A stretch of 40,291 bases of DNA, taken from contig JAFCCH010000003.1 of the NCBI GenBank assembly GCA_017610265.1, positions 1-40,291 on the forward strand, written 5' to 3'. Of the stretch, positions 8,720 to 16,285 are shown piece by piece (the stretch's first letter is position 1; each line of letters starts with the position of its first letter). The DNA is from Nitrososphaerota archaeon (lineage in GTDB: Archaea; Iainarchaeota; Iainarchaeia; Iainarchaeales; GCA-2688035). The position numbers were made by a program, and so were the translations under genes. A model generated the notes under the pieces. The model was given only the letters and a program-made list of their open reading frames with translations. It was not told the DNA's origin and searched no databases.

Positions 8720-9469
8720 CTAAAAGAACTGGTCAATGGTTTCCTGTTTTTTCTGCAAACCCTTTATCTTGGCTTTTGGATTTCCAATCTCAAAATCAAG
8801 TCTGAAAAATTCACAGCCATTTCTCTCCAGCAATTCATAGGCATTTTTTCCAATTGATGGGGCAACAAGCAAACCCCTGGTCTCTTTTCCCTTAATTTTT
8901 TCAACCTGCTGCATATAACGCTTCAACTGCATTACTGCATTGTAGTCAGCCTGCCTTCGCTTAAGTTCTATTACAACAAGCTGCCCTTTGGCGTCCTCTG
9001 CAAGAATGTCAACAACCCCTTTTCTGAAAACATCTTCCTGCTTCAATGGCTTTAAGCCTGGCTCAAGGAAGGAAAGATCCTGCATTAGTTCGTCACTCAG
9101 CTCCTTTTCCGAACCAAAGAGACGAATGTCAGCGCTTTCATCCATTGGATAAGAATGAATTCCTTCAACAGAGTAAAGTGAAACATTAATTGTTTCTTTT
9201 GGCTTAAGCTTGCGGGCACTCAAAAGGATTGCGCCGTCCTTTATTTCAGCACCGATTCTTGCACCCATCATATAATTAGTTGGCTTAAGCAACCTGTTTT
9301 GGTGAATTGCAAAAGAACTGTCTCCCTTTATCAAAAGAAGCCTTTTGCCACGAGGAAGTTTGCTTGCAGCCCGCCCCCAGTATTCAACATAGCAGTTTCC
9401 AACAACCATTATCAAATCTTTTCTGCCGATGGCGGCTTTTATTTGAGAGAGAGCCTGCTTTAATTGCAT
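8720..9469 (-). CDS. nucS: endonuclease NucS (EndoMS)
   Basis: Mismatch- and branched-DNA endonuclease of archaea and actinobacteria that stands in for MutS/MutL repair. From the ATG at 9469 the product is 249 residues, the family length. The catalytic RecB-like core is seen as GVVDILAEDAKGQLVVIELKRRQ split over residues 151-173, with Asp154, Glu168 and Lys170 in the expected D-x13-E-x-K spacing. The N-terminal DNA-binding half contains NCYVEYWGRAAS and IKGDSSFAIH. The last eight residues, QETIDQFF, match a PCNA-interacting PIP box, as known for archaeal NucS. The frame stays open another 75 codons upstream, but that is the antisense-phase reading of the mazG repeats. Its promoter lies inside the 3' end of mazG. 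Confidence 0.94.
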   Translation of the reverse strand: MQLKQALSQIKAAIGRKDLIMVVGNCYVEYWGRAASKLPRGKRLLLIKGDSSFAIHQNRLLKPTNYMMGARIGAEIKDGAILLSARKLKPKETINVSLYSVEGIHSYPMDESADIRLFGSEKELSDELMQDLSFLEPGLKPLKQEDVFRKGVVDILAEDAKGQLVVIELKRRQADYNAVMQLKRYMQQVEKIKGKETRGLLVAPSIGKNAYELLERNGCEFFRLDFEIGNPKAKIKGLQKKQETIDQFF

Positions 9470-9492
9470 GATAAAAAAAGAGTGCAAAATTG

Positions 9493-9500
9493 TTTTAAGC
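9493..9500 (-). promoter_or_regulatory. TATA-like box for nucS inside mazG
   Basis: On the minus strand CTTAAAAC is centred about 27 bases before the nucS ATG at 9469 and covers the mazG stop codon. No Shine-Dalgarno motif separates it from the ATG, consistent with a leaderless nucS transcript that can be made independently of mazG. Confidence 0.5.
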
Positions 9501-9986
9501 CTGCTTTTTTTCAGCTTGCTCTTTCTCAGCCTGCTTTTTTTCAGCCTGCTCTTTTTTGGCCTGCTTTTTTTCAGCCTGCTCTTTTTTGGCCTGCTTTTTT
9601 TCAGCTTGCTCTTTTTTGGCCTTTTTTTCCTCGGCCTTAATTTCGTTCCATCTTTTGACAACTTCTTCAGGGCTTGAAACAACTTCGTCGCCAAAAACCC
9701 AGGGACTTCTTCTCTTCAGCTTTGTACTTGCTTCCTCAATAGCCTCTTTGATGGTAAAAAGGCCTTTTTCTTCAGCAATAAGGCCAATGAAAAGGGCATC
9801 CCACAAAACGTCTCCAAATTCTTCGCGCATGTTTTCAACGTCGTTTTTTTCAATGGCTTCCCTTAGCTCTCGAACCTCATCCTCTAGTTCAGGCAACTGG
9901 GCTTCAATTGTCCTGCTTTTGGCCCAAGGGCACTTTTTCCTCTTCAAAATAAGGGCATTAATAAATTCCTTCACTGCTTTGTCCAT
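9495..9986 (-). CDS. mazG: MazG-type nucleotide pyrophosphohydrolase with repeat tail
   Basis: All-alpha NTP pyrophosphatase that removes noncanonical or excess nucleoside triphosphates. The visible MazG core runs over roughly residues 15-120: KCPWAKSRTIEAQLPELEDE, the acidic metal-binding pair in EVRELREAI, and EEFGDVLWDALF. The remaining 45 residues are a tail of KKEQAEKKQA units encoded by a 30-base tandem repeat. Such a tail is not part of the family and is probably a flexible or coiled helix. The frame extends upstream to 10055, but the ATG at 9986 starts right before the conserved core. It lies directly upstream of nucS, so pool cleaning and mismatch cleavage are encoded together. Confidence 0.88.
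   Translation of the reverse strand: MDKAVKEFINALILKRKKCPWAKSRTIEAQLPELEDEVRELREAIEKNDVENMREEFGDVLWDALFIGLIAEEKGLFTIKEAIEEASTKLKRRSPWVFGDEVVSSPEEVVKRWNEIKAEEKKAKKEQAEKKQAKKEQAEKKQAKKEQAEKKQAEKEQAEKKQA
9511..9630. repeat. four 30-base tandem units coding the MazG tail
   Basis: Two identical 30-base units occupy 9541-9570 and 9571-9600, with degenerate copies at 9511-9540 and 9601-9630. Each unit encodes ten residues of the type KKQAKKEQAE on the minus strand. Because the unit length is a multiple of three, the shifted minus frame is also open and reads as a Lys/Arg/Ser repeat that appears to extend nucS upstream. Copy number is a likely site of strain variation by slippage. Confidence 0.9.
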
Positions 9987-10017
9987 AAGAAGAATGCAAT
10001 GCGAAAGCAATAAAAAA

Positions 10018-10028
10018 CATTTAAATAG
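10018..10028. promoter_or_regulatory. shared palindromic TATA-like box, mazG / 10050 gene
   Basis: CATTTAAATAG contains the palindrome ATTTAAAT. Its centre lies about 28 bases before the ATG at 10050 on the plus strand and about 36 bases before the mazG ATG at 9986 on the minus strand, so one box could serve both directions. Expected products are a leaderless plus-strand transcript and a short-leader mazG transcript. Confidence 0.5.
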
Positions 10029-10049
10029 TCGCATAACCTTATTGTTTTC

Positions 10050-10328
10050 ATGCAAGTAGCTGACATAATCCTTGGATTGTTAATTATTCTTTTGACAGCA
10101 TGGGCTGTTATGATGGCGGTGCAATTGCATTCAGTGAACTTGAGTCTGCAGGCCCTTGAAGCCAAGCAGGTTGCCCAAGGAATTCAAATATCGCCAAACA
10201 AATGCAATGCAATGCAGGAATACAGGCTTGCAGACGCAACAGAGATAGTGGAAGGGCAATATCTTACAACCGTTGGATTTGACCATGACAGAAACCAGGT
10301 CTATTTCTGTTTTTACGAAAGCAAATAA
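10050..10328 (+). CDS. single-helix membrane protein, unknown
   Basis: A 92-residue protein with one N-terminal membrane helix (IILGLLIILLTAWAVMMAV, about residues 6-24). A 65-residue soluble part follows, probably outside the cell, beginning as a short helix (NLSLQALEAKQVA) and ending in a small beta-rich stretch (YLTTVGFDHDRNQVYFCFYE). Two cysteines are present (positions about 51 and 88). I do not recognise the family. It has its own leaderless promoter, is divergent from mazG and precedes the agmatinase gene by 35 bases, which again has its own TATA-like box. Confidence 0.75.
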   Translation: MQVADIILGLLIILLTAWAVMMAVQLHSVNLSLQALEAKQVAQGIQISPNKCNAMQEYRLADATEIVEGQYLTTVGFDHDRNQVYFCFYESK

Positions 10329-10363
10329 TTGTTTTATAAATTTGTTTAGGGAAAGGAAATAAT

Positions 10364-11281
10364 ATGGCAAAAGGCAATGAAACCCTTTTTTTCGTTGAAG
10401 GAAACCCAAAATTTGAATATGCTGACGCAGCACTCTTAGGAGTTGCTTTTGACAAGAATGCGGCTTTTGGAAAGGGGGCAGCAGACGCTCCTGAAGCAAT
10501 AATTAAAGCTTCACACCAAATTGACATAGAGCAGCCGCTCACAGGCAAGCTCTTGGAAACCGCAATCCACAATTACGGCGTAATAAAGCCAAAAAATGTA
10601 GTAGAAATGGTTAAGGGAATTGAGGGCAAGGCCAAGGCATGCATTGCCGCAAAAAAGACATTTATTTTGCTTGGAGGAGACCACAGTGTGGTAAACGGAT
10701 TGCTGGACGCCGTACCAAGCGACTGCACTTTTGTAAACTTTGACGCACACCTTGACTTAAGAGAGGAATGGCAGGGCAAAAAGCAAAGCCATTTTGCAGT
10801 TTCAAGGAGAATCTTTGACAAGGGCTTTGAACAAGTCTGGATTGGAATCAGAGACACAATAAATGAGGAAGAAATTGACTTTGTTACAAACCAGGTTTTG
10901 GGAAACAGAATCTTTTACTGCCCGACAATGCCTGAAGCATTCTACAAAAAAGAGTCTTTTCCCGAATGGATATACAAAAAGAACATGCTTTTCGACAAAA
11001 AGATTGGAGTAAAACAAACGCGAGAAATTGTTGAAAAGATTAAGACAGACAAAGTCTGGATAAACATTGACATTGACTGCCTTGACCCAAGCCAGGGCAT
11101 TGAAACAGGAGTTCCCTTGCCATTTGGAATGACTCTCGACGCCATGAACGAAATAATCTACGAGGTAAGCCAGAAAAAGCACATTCTTGGATTCAACATA
11201 TGTGAACTGATTCCAGACAAGCACGGCAAAGGCCAGGCAATTGCAGCATCTCTTTGCTTCAACATCCTAAACTGGGTTTAG
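10364..11281 (+). CDS. speB: ureohydrolase, probable agmatinase
   Basis: Binuclear manganese hydrolase of the arginase/agmatinase family, 305 residues. Metal ligands are all visible: GGDHS (His107), FDAHLDL (Asp127, His129, Asp131) and NIDIDCLDP (Asp236, Asp238). The substrate loop around GIETGVPLPFGM is also present. In archaea such enzymes usually split agmatine into putrescine and urea for polyamine synthesis. Arginase or formimidoylglutamase activity cannot be excluded from motifs alone. A TATA-like TTTATAAAT at 10333-10341 lies about 27 bases upstream, and GGGAAAGGA also precedes the ATG, so either leaderless or leadered initiation is possible. No other polyamine gene is nearby. Confidence 0.88.
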   Translation: MAKGNETLFFVEGNPKFEYADAALLGVAFDKNAAFGKGAADAPEAIIKASHQIDIEQPLTGKLLETAIHNYGVIKPKNVVEMVKGIEGKAKACIAAKKTFILLGGDHSVVNGLLDAVPSDCTFVNFDAHLDLREEWQGKKQSHFAVSRRIFDKGFEQVWIGIRDTINEEEIDFVTNQVLGNRIFYCPTMPEAFYKKESFPEWIYKKNMLFDKKIGVKQTREIVEKIKTDKVWINIDIDCLDPSQGIETGVPLPFGMTLDAMNEIIYEVSQKKHILGFNICELIPDKHGKGQAIAASLCFNILNWV

Positions 11282-11317
11282 AAACAATAAAATACAAGGT
11301 CGAACCTAGTAAATTGG

Positions 11318-13087
11318 ATGAAAAAGGCCTTTCTAATTGTATTAATTGTTTTTGCCGTTTTGTTAAGCGGCTGCGTTGAGCCACCTGAACCAACAGGCAA
11401 ATGCGGAGACGGAACATGCGACCCAAAAGAAATAGCAAACCCTAATTTGTGTCCACAGGACTGCGAACAAACTCAAAATGAGGAAACAATTGGATTCATT
11501 GGCTGTTCGATTACACACAACGCTGTTGACGGCTACATTGCCCTTGGAGGAAACAAGTTTTGGACCTGGGATCAGACACATCCAAACAGTTTTGGCGGAG
11601 CAGGAATAATCACTTATTACAGGCAGTTAATGGATGGAGTTGAAGAAGGTGAAAAAGATTATTGGGGACTTTTTAAAACACAAGTAAAAGAGCATCCAAA
11701 CACCAAGAAAATTTGGCTGGAAACCTGTGCAAACGAAGCATCAAAAGAATTGACTTATGAGAACTTACTCGCCATAAAAAATGAAATTAAAAGAATTGCT
11801 CCAAACACAGAACTTTATGTTACGCCAATGCCAATATTTGTTGACACAGTGGACAAAATGTGTGTAAACAAGGAAGCAGTTGAAACAATAAACAATCACG
11901 TTAAAAAAATGGTTAGGGAAGAAAACGATGTCAAATCAGGACCAAAGCTAACTAATTTGCGGGAAGCACAAACCAGGGAAGACGGCTGCCATGCAACCGA
12001 AGCAGGCCAGGCAATCTGGGGACAGGACTTGATGAACTTTTTTGACGAAGGAAACAGCAGGGAACTGGAATTAAAACAAGCTATAGCAGAAACAAATGTT
12101 ACTCCAGGAAACGGGGGATACAAACGCGCTGAATTGATTGTTGTTGGTAATGAATTGTGGTTTGGATTTGAAGTAGGTGGAAAATTTAAGCTTGTTGAGT
12201 TAAACGAGGATTTGTCTTACAGAGGGCAGGTTTTCGAAGTTTTTTCCGGCCCAAATGAAAGAGACTCACACGACATTAGGCTGGCAACAGACGGAACAAA
12301 TTTATGGTATGCTTTTGAAACAGTGATCAAAGGAGCAGAAAAAAACACTTGTGACGGACACTTTTTGAATATAGCAAAATATGACATCTCAGGCAATGAG
12401 CCTAGATTGGAAAGTTCAAAAATAGACATTGCAAAAGGATGCCCTTTCAGCAACGCACCTCCAAATCTATCAACACCTGTAAATCCGGAATTGGTTGATG
12501 ACCCAAGCCCAATTTTTTACAACGGCGAATATGTTGTTTTAACCAGAGCATGGTGGGGCCACACAGTTCATCATATTAGAACATTTGATGAAGAATTTAA
12601 TCAGTTAAGAAATTTAACTCTTGACCTTGGACCACTTACCAATAACAAGACATTGACTCAAAATGCGCTTGTAAACATTGACGGAAAAGTTTACATCATA
12701 GGCGGCTTGGCAAATAACCCCCCCAGCACTTCCAGCATTTATGCCATCCCTTTATCAAGCGATTTAACTTCTGTTGAAGGAGAAATTGTCTCCTTAGTCA
12801 ATAAGCCTGGTGGGCCTTCTAAGAAAACCACTGCTGCAAGATATGTTGACGGAAAGCTCTACATCAATTACGGGCAAATAGTTAACGGCGAAAATTTACA
12901 CCATCTCGGAGTTTTCGATGTGGAAAACAATTTTGATTCAATTGAACAAATTCAATTCCAAGATGAAGGATTTCAATTCAATCATTCAAGCATTGAAGTT
13001 TTTGAAAACAAGGTTTATGCCCTTTACAATAAAGGCGAAATAAGCCTGCCCTTTGATATTTTGGGACAAATGTTTGAATGGCAGTAA
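11318..13087 (+). CDS. secreted lipoprotein: SGNH hydrolase-like plus beta-propeller-like
   Basis: A 589-residue exported protein. Residues 1-18 are a signal peptide ending in the lipobox LLSGC, with Cys19 the likely lipid anchor. Residues 29-49 form a short disulfide-type knot (CGDGTCDPKE and CPQDC), common in surface proteins of small archaea. Residues 57-245 look like an SGNH/GDSL hydrolase: GCSIT with Ser64 as nucleophile, CANE with Asn139, and DGCH with Asp222 and His225 in the DxxH block. The last 330 residues are repetitive beta-strand sequence resembling a propeller (LATDGTNLWYAFE, LVNIDGKVYIIGGLAN, YVDGKLYINYGQ). A role in deacylating an extracellular glycan is inference. An AATAAAATAC box lies about 27 bases upstream. 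It abuts the converging peptidase gene with no gap. Confidence 0.8.
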   Translation: MKKAFLIVLIVFAVLLSGCVEPPEPTGKCGDGTCDPKEIANPNLCPQDCEQTQNEETIGFIGCSITHNAVDGYIALGGNKFWTWDQTHPNSFGGAGIITYYRQLMDGVEEGEKDYWGLFKTQVKEHPNTKKIWLETCANEASKELTYENLLAIKNEIKRIAPNTELYVTPMPIFVDTVDKMCVNKEAVETINNHVKKMVREENDVKSGPKLTNLREAQTREDGCHATEAGQAIWGQDLMNFFDEGNSRELELKQAIAETNVTPGNGGYKRAELIVVGNELWFGFEVGGKFKLVELNEDLSYRGQVFEVFSGPNERDSHDIRLATDGTNLWYAFETVIKGAEKNTCDGHFLNIAKYDISGNEPRLESSKIDIAKGCPFSNAPPNLSTPVNPELVDDPSPIFYNGEYVVLTRAWWGHTVHHIRTFDEEFNQLRNLTLDLGPLTNNKTLTQNALVNIDGKVYIIGGLANNPPSTSSIYAIPLSSDLTSVEGEIVSLVNKPGGPSKKTTAARYVDGKLYINYGQIVNGENLHHLGVFDVENNFDSIEQIQFQDEGFQFNHSSIEVFENKVYALYNKGEISLPFDILGQMFEWQ

Positions 13088-14167
13088 TCAACGCAGCCTG
13101 ATTAAAGAAGTTGGTGCCTTTGTCAAAGACTTTGCTCCCTTGGCTGTTACAACAACGTCGTCCTCTATTCTAATGCCGCCGAACTTGCCGTAAATGCCTG
13201 GCTCAACTGTTAGAACCATGTTCTTCTGCAATTTTTCCTTGTTGCCATGCACAAAGCCCATTGGAAAGTCGTGGGCGTCAACTCCAAGGCCGTGTCCAAG
13301 ACCGTGAATCAGTTCAATGCCTGTTTGTTCTTTCAGAAATTTGTCAGCCTTGTCAAAAATTGGGCCACAAACCTCTCCCTGCCTTACAAGCGCCTGGGAA
13401 TACTGCTTTGTTGCAAAAACACCTGCATAAAGCTGCTCCTGTTTCTTAGTTGGCTTTCCCACACAGAAGACACGAGTAATGTCAGAACAATAGTTTTGGT
13501 AATAAGCGCCGAAGTCAAACAAGAGAAGGCCCTTGAAAATCTTTTTGTCAGTCAAAACATTGTGGGGAAATGAACTATTTTCGTCAGAGGCAACAATTAC
13601 AGGAAAGGGCAGGATATTGTCTCCTTTTTCCCTAAGCATTATTTCAATTTCGAGGCCAAGCTGCTTTTCAGTAACGCCTTTCCTGAACAGTCCTGGAATT
13701 GCAGCAGCAACCTTTTCAGCAATCTTGCAGGCCTTGGTTATTTTTGAGAGTTCGTCATCAGATTTTATTGCACGAATAATGCCAAGCTGCTTTGAGGCGT
13801 CAATAAGTTTCTTTTTTCCAGTAATTTTTCTAAGTGCGGAAAGGGAAGCGCTTGTGTACAAGGGCTTGTTCAAAGCAATTGTCTTAGTTCCCTTTAATTC
13901 CTTTTTGAGAACGCCTTTCAGCTGCTTTCTCCTGTTAATGTTTTGAGTACGAAGGCCTTTCACCTTAATCTTTGGCTCAAGCAATGATTTTAGAAGAAGA
14001 GGACTTTTACCTGGCTTTAAAATCATTATATTACTTGAAAGAAAATGCTGCTGCAGACCGGCAAAATACCTTACATTTGAGTCAACCATAAAACTGTTTG
14101 TTTTGAGGATGACTGCGTCTGCATTAACTTTTCCAAAAAGGGCTTTGTTTTTTTGAGCAACATTCAT
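13088..14167 (-). CDS. M24B Xaa-Pro aminopeptidase/dipeptidase
   Basis: Cytosolic metallopeptidase of 359 residues releasing N-terminal residues before proline or cleaving Xaa-Pro dipeptides. A creatinase-like N-terminal domain is followed by the pita-bread catalytic domain. Its five ligands are visible: DFGAYYQNYCSDITR (two Asp), HGLGHGLGVDAHD (His), LTVEPGIYG (Glu) and IRIEDDVVV (Glu). The start ATG overlaps the stop of the upstream M29-like gene as ATGA (14164-14167), so the two are translationally coupled. The pair probably completes degradation of peptides produced by the proteasome or taken up. Dipeptidase and aminopeptidase activities cannot be told apart here. Confidence 0.93.
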   Translation of the reverse strand: MNVAQKNKALFGKVNADAVILKTNSFMVDSNVRYFAGLQQHFLSSNIMILKPGKSPLLLKSLLEPKIKVKGLRTQNINRRKQLKGVLKKELKGTKTIALNKPLYTSASLSALRKITGKKKLIDASKQLGIIRAIKSDDELSKITKACKIAEKVAAAIPGLFRKGVTEKQLGLEIEIMLREKGDNILPFPVIVASDENSSFPHNVLTDKKIFKGLLLFDFGAYYQNYCSDITRVFCVGKPTKKQEQLYAGVFATKQYSQALVRQGEVCGPIFDKADKFLKEQTGIELIHGLGHGLGVDAHDFPMGFVHGNKEKLQKNMVLTVEPGIYGKFGGIRIEDDVVVTAKGAKSLTKAPTSLIRLR

Positions 14168-15951
14168 ACAACGAACTTTCCTTTCTTAATTATCCAGTGT
14201 TCCTTGCCTTTTGGATCAATTCCCCACAAGTCCATTTTTTGCCTTGGAGCATTTATTACAATGTCGCAGTGGTAGGTTGTTTCCCTGCCTGGCTCGTAAC
14301 CTGAACCAAGAGCAATATGCATCATCTTTGCAAGCTTCTCTGTTTCAATTAAGTAACGGGAAAGCCTTGCCTTTGGATTTGTGTTTACCGCAAATTCTCC
14401 AACGCGATCAAAGTTTTTCCTCAAGCCATTAATTATATTCTTTGGAGAGCTCTTGTTTTTTTCAAGAATGTCAATTAATTTCCAGGAATCCTTCTTGCGC
14501 TTGTTGAAAGCTTTTCTGATTATCTTGCTTGCCTTCAAAATCTTGTAATGGCCGTTTTTCACAGAAACAACCATTGGATCTGAATTAGGAATTATGTAAC
14601 TTTTGTCAATACTTATTACAACGTCTCCAACAAAGGTTCCATCCATTTTGTAAGGAGTAAAGAAAACCTCTCCACCTGGGAAATTACCATATCTTCCAGA
14701 CTTGGTCTTGAAGATTTTTGCAGCCTCAGGAGGAGTCTTTGGATTAACCTCAATGTCTGATGCAAGAATTGGGCCTTTGCCGTAATAAATATGGCTTGTG
14801 TCAAGCTCTAATTTTGTCTGACCCTGTGGAAGTTTCCTGCCAACGGCAAAGAGTTTAACGCATTTTCTTATTTCAGTCCTAATTTGGTCATTTCTTTTTC
14901 TCAAAGCAAAATAATCAATATTGCAGGTTCTGACATAGTTTTCCAATGGAAGGGTGTCAGTAATTGCATATCTTCTAAGAGCTGGTCTTTTGTCAATCTT
15001 TGACTGCTCATACCAATATGGCTTCAAAAACATTGCTCCAGGAGACTGCCATCTGCTTTTCCTGTTAGGGGTTGGATATCCAATTTTCATTCCAAAAAAG
15101 TGCTTTCCGCCATATCCCTGGCCGTGAATGCCAAAGGATGCCTGAACCCTTTTGAGCTTATCAGAGCCAATAATAGGACTTAGCTTCTTGAATGCCTTGA
15201 ACCAGGGCTCATTAATGTTTTTTTCATACTCACAGCCTGAAATTGTTGCTGCAAGGTCATCAATTTTCACCATTGGAAGAAGTTGCGCAGTTCTGCTTGT
15301 GCTGCTCCCCATAGAAATCCTTTTGCACAATTCTCTTGCCTTCAAAGCAAAGGTATAGGAAATGCTAAGGCTTCCAAGGTAATCATCCAAGGGCATTTCA
15401 AGATCTTTTGCTGTAGGAATAAGTTCAAAGCCAACAGACATTCTCTCACTTTTCTTAAGGCCATAACCCTGAATGAGAATTTTTTCTGCTGTTTCAAGCA
15501 ATTTGTTCCAAAGCCTTTTCCTGAACCAGCCTGTCTTAAAGGAAAGGGTTTTTTCCCTAATGACAAAGCCCTTATCAGTCGCTGTTATGTACAAATCAGG
15601 TGCGTTTAGCAGGTTTGTGAAATACTTGCTTTTAGTCTTTTTTTCAATGGTTTTCAAAAAATCGTTAAGTGCCTTTGTTTCCTTTGTGATTTTGCCCTTT
15701 TTGAGCACACGGTAAAGGCTCCAGCTCTTGTTCAACACTTTTAACATCTGACTTGGTTTGTCAGGCACAAAGACACTGATATCTCCACCCAATTCGTGCA
15801 CTGCACGGCTTAAAGGAGCCAGTGAAAAGAACGCCTTTTCGTTTGACAAAGGAACTTCGACAAGGCCTGCTTTGCCTTTGCCTAGCAATCCCTTAAGTTC
15901 TCTTCGATAATAAGAAACTTCTTTGTTGAACTGTTTTCTATTGAAAGTCAT
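14164..15951 (-). CDS. enlarged M29-family aminopeptidase
   Basis: A 595-residue protein whose last 170 residues carry the complete M29 (aminopeptidase T/PepS) metal site: NFPGGEVFF (Glu428), GEFAVNTNP (Glu519), MMHIALGSGYE (His545, Tyr552) and YHCDIVI (His561, Asp563). The His-to-Tyr spacing of seven and the H-x-D end match known M29 enzymes. Known members are about 400 residues, so about 190 extra residues lie in the N-terminal half, which has no recognised domain. One insert near residues 300-350 is rich in aromatic residues (HFFGMKIGYPTPN, PGAMFLKPYWYEQ). GGTGA lies six bases before the ATG. It is coupled to the M24 peptidase by ATGA overlap. Confidence 0.82.
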   Translation of the reverse strand: MTFNRKQFNKEVSYYRRELKGLLGKGKAGLVEVPLSNEKAFFSLAPLSRAVHELGGDISVFVPDKPSQMLKVLNKSWSLYRVLKKGKITKETKALNDFLKTIEKKTKSKYFTNLLNAPDLYITATDKGFVIREKTLSFKTGWFRKRLWNKLLETAEKILIQGYGLKKSERMSVGFELIPTAKDLEMPLDDYLGSLSISYTFALKARELCKRISMGSSTSRTAQLLPMVKIDDLAATISGCEYEKNINEPWFKAFKKLSPIIGSDKLKRVQASFGIHGQGYGGKHFFGMKIGYPTPNRKSRWQSPGAMFLKPYWYEQSKIDKRPALRRYAITDTLPLENYVRTCNIDYFALRKRNDQIRTEIRKCVKLFAVGRKLPQGQTKLELDTSHIYYGKGPILASDIEVNPKTPPEAAKIFKTKSGRYGNFPGGEVFFTPYKMDGTFVGDVVISIDKSYIIPNSDPMVVSVKNGHYKILKASKIIRKAFNKRKKDSWKLIDILEKNKSSPKNIINGLRKNFDRVGEFAVNTNPKARLSRYLIETEKLAKMMHIALGSGYEPGRETTYHCDIVINAPRQKMDLWGIDPKGKEHWIIKKGKFVV

Positions 15952-16001
15952 TGTATATCACCTGCTAATTTTTTTTTAAATAAAAAAGAATTTTCAAAAG
16001 A

Positions 16002-16166
16002 TTATTTTCTTTTCAGCATAGGCAAGCCTGTTCGCTGATTTTCCACCACAATAAAACCCTCGGGCAAGTCAATTCCATCCTCTGGTTTTTTGCTGAAGAA
16101 AAAAAGCTTTCCCCTGTTATGAAGGAAGTATTTCTGACCCCTGCTGTTTTCGTGTTCGTAACCCAT
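16002..16166 (-). CDS. 54-residue conserved small protein
   Basis: A short gene reading MGYEHENSRGQKYFLHNRGK at its start and ending LPEGFIVVENQRTGLPMLKRK. GGGGGG lies six bases before the ATG, and a TATA-like stretch is at about 16208-16221. The compact alternating strand pattern (KYFLHN, KLFFFS, FIVVEN) suggests a small beta protein. I believe near-identical proteins recur as hypotheticals in small-genome archaea, but I know of no function. A longer frame on the same strand (16013-16231) reads a different phase and looks non-coding. Frame, ribosome site and codon use all favour this reading. Confidence 0.8.
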   Translation of the reverse strand: MGYEHENSRGQKYFLHNRGKLFFFSKKPEDGIDLPEGFIVVENQRTGLPMLKRK

Positions 16167-16285
16167 TGAATCCCCCCTTTTTTGCTTTCTAATATTAACG
16201 GAATCCCCATTATTAAATGTAATCTATTCAAAAAAAAGCCTGAAAGCGATTTATTATTATTAAGTTTTTGTTATAATTTAATAGT

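Noticed and set aside
9511-9630. CRISPR-like short repeats of 30 bases
   Set aside because: Units are directly adjacent with no spacers, lie inside a coding frame and encode a regular ten-residue motif.
9468-9677. Leu/Phe-rich plus-strand frame
   Set aside because: It is the complement of the Lys/Gln/Glu repeat and has no start signal; its membrane-like composition is an artefact.
9470-9694. A 75-residue Lys/Arg/Ser-rich N-terminal extension of NucS
   Set aside because: It is the out-of-phase reading of the mazG tandem repeat. The conserved NucS domain starts at the ATG at 9469, with a TATA-like box at the right distance.
16013-16231. A 72-residue frame on the minus strand
   Set aside because: It overlaps the 54-residue gene in another phase, has erratic composition and no start signal; the shorter frame is far more protein-like.
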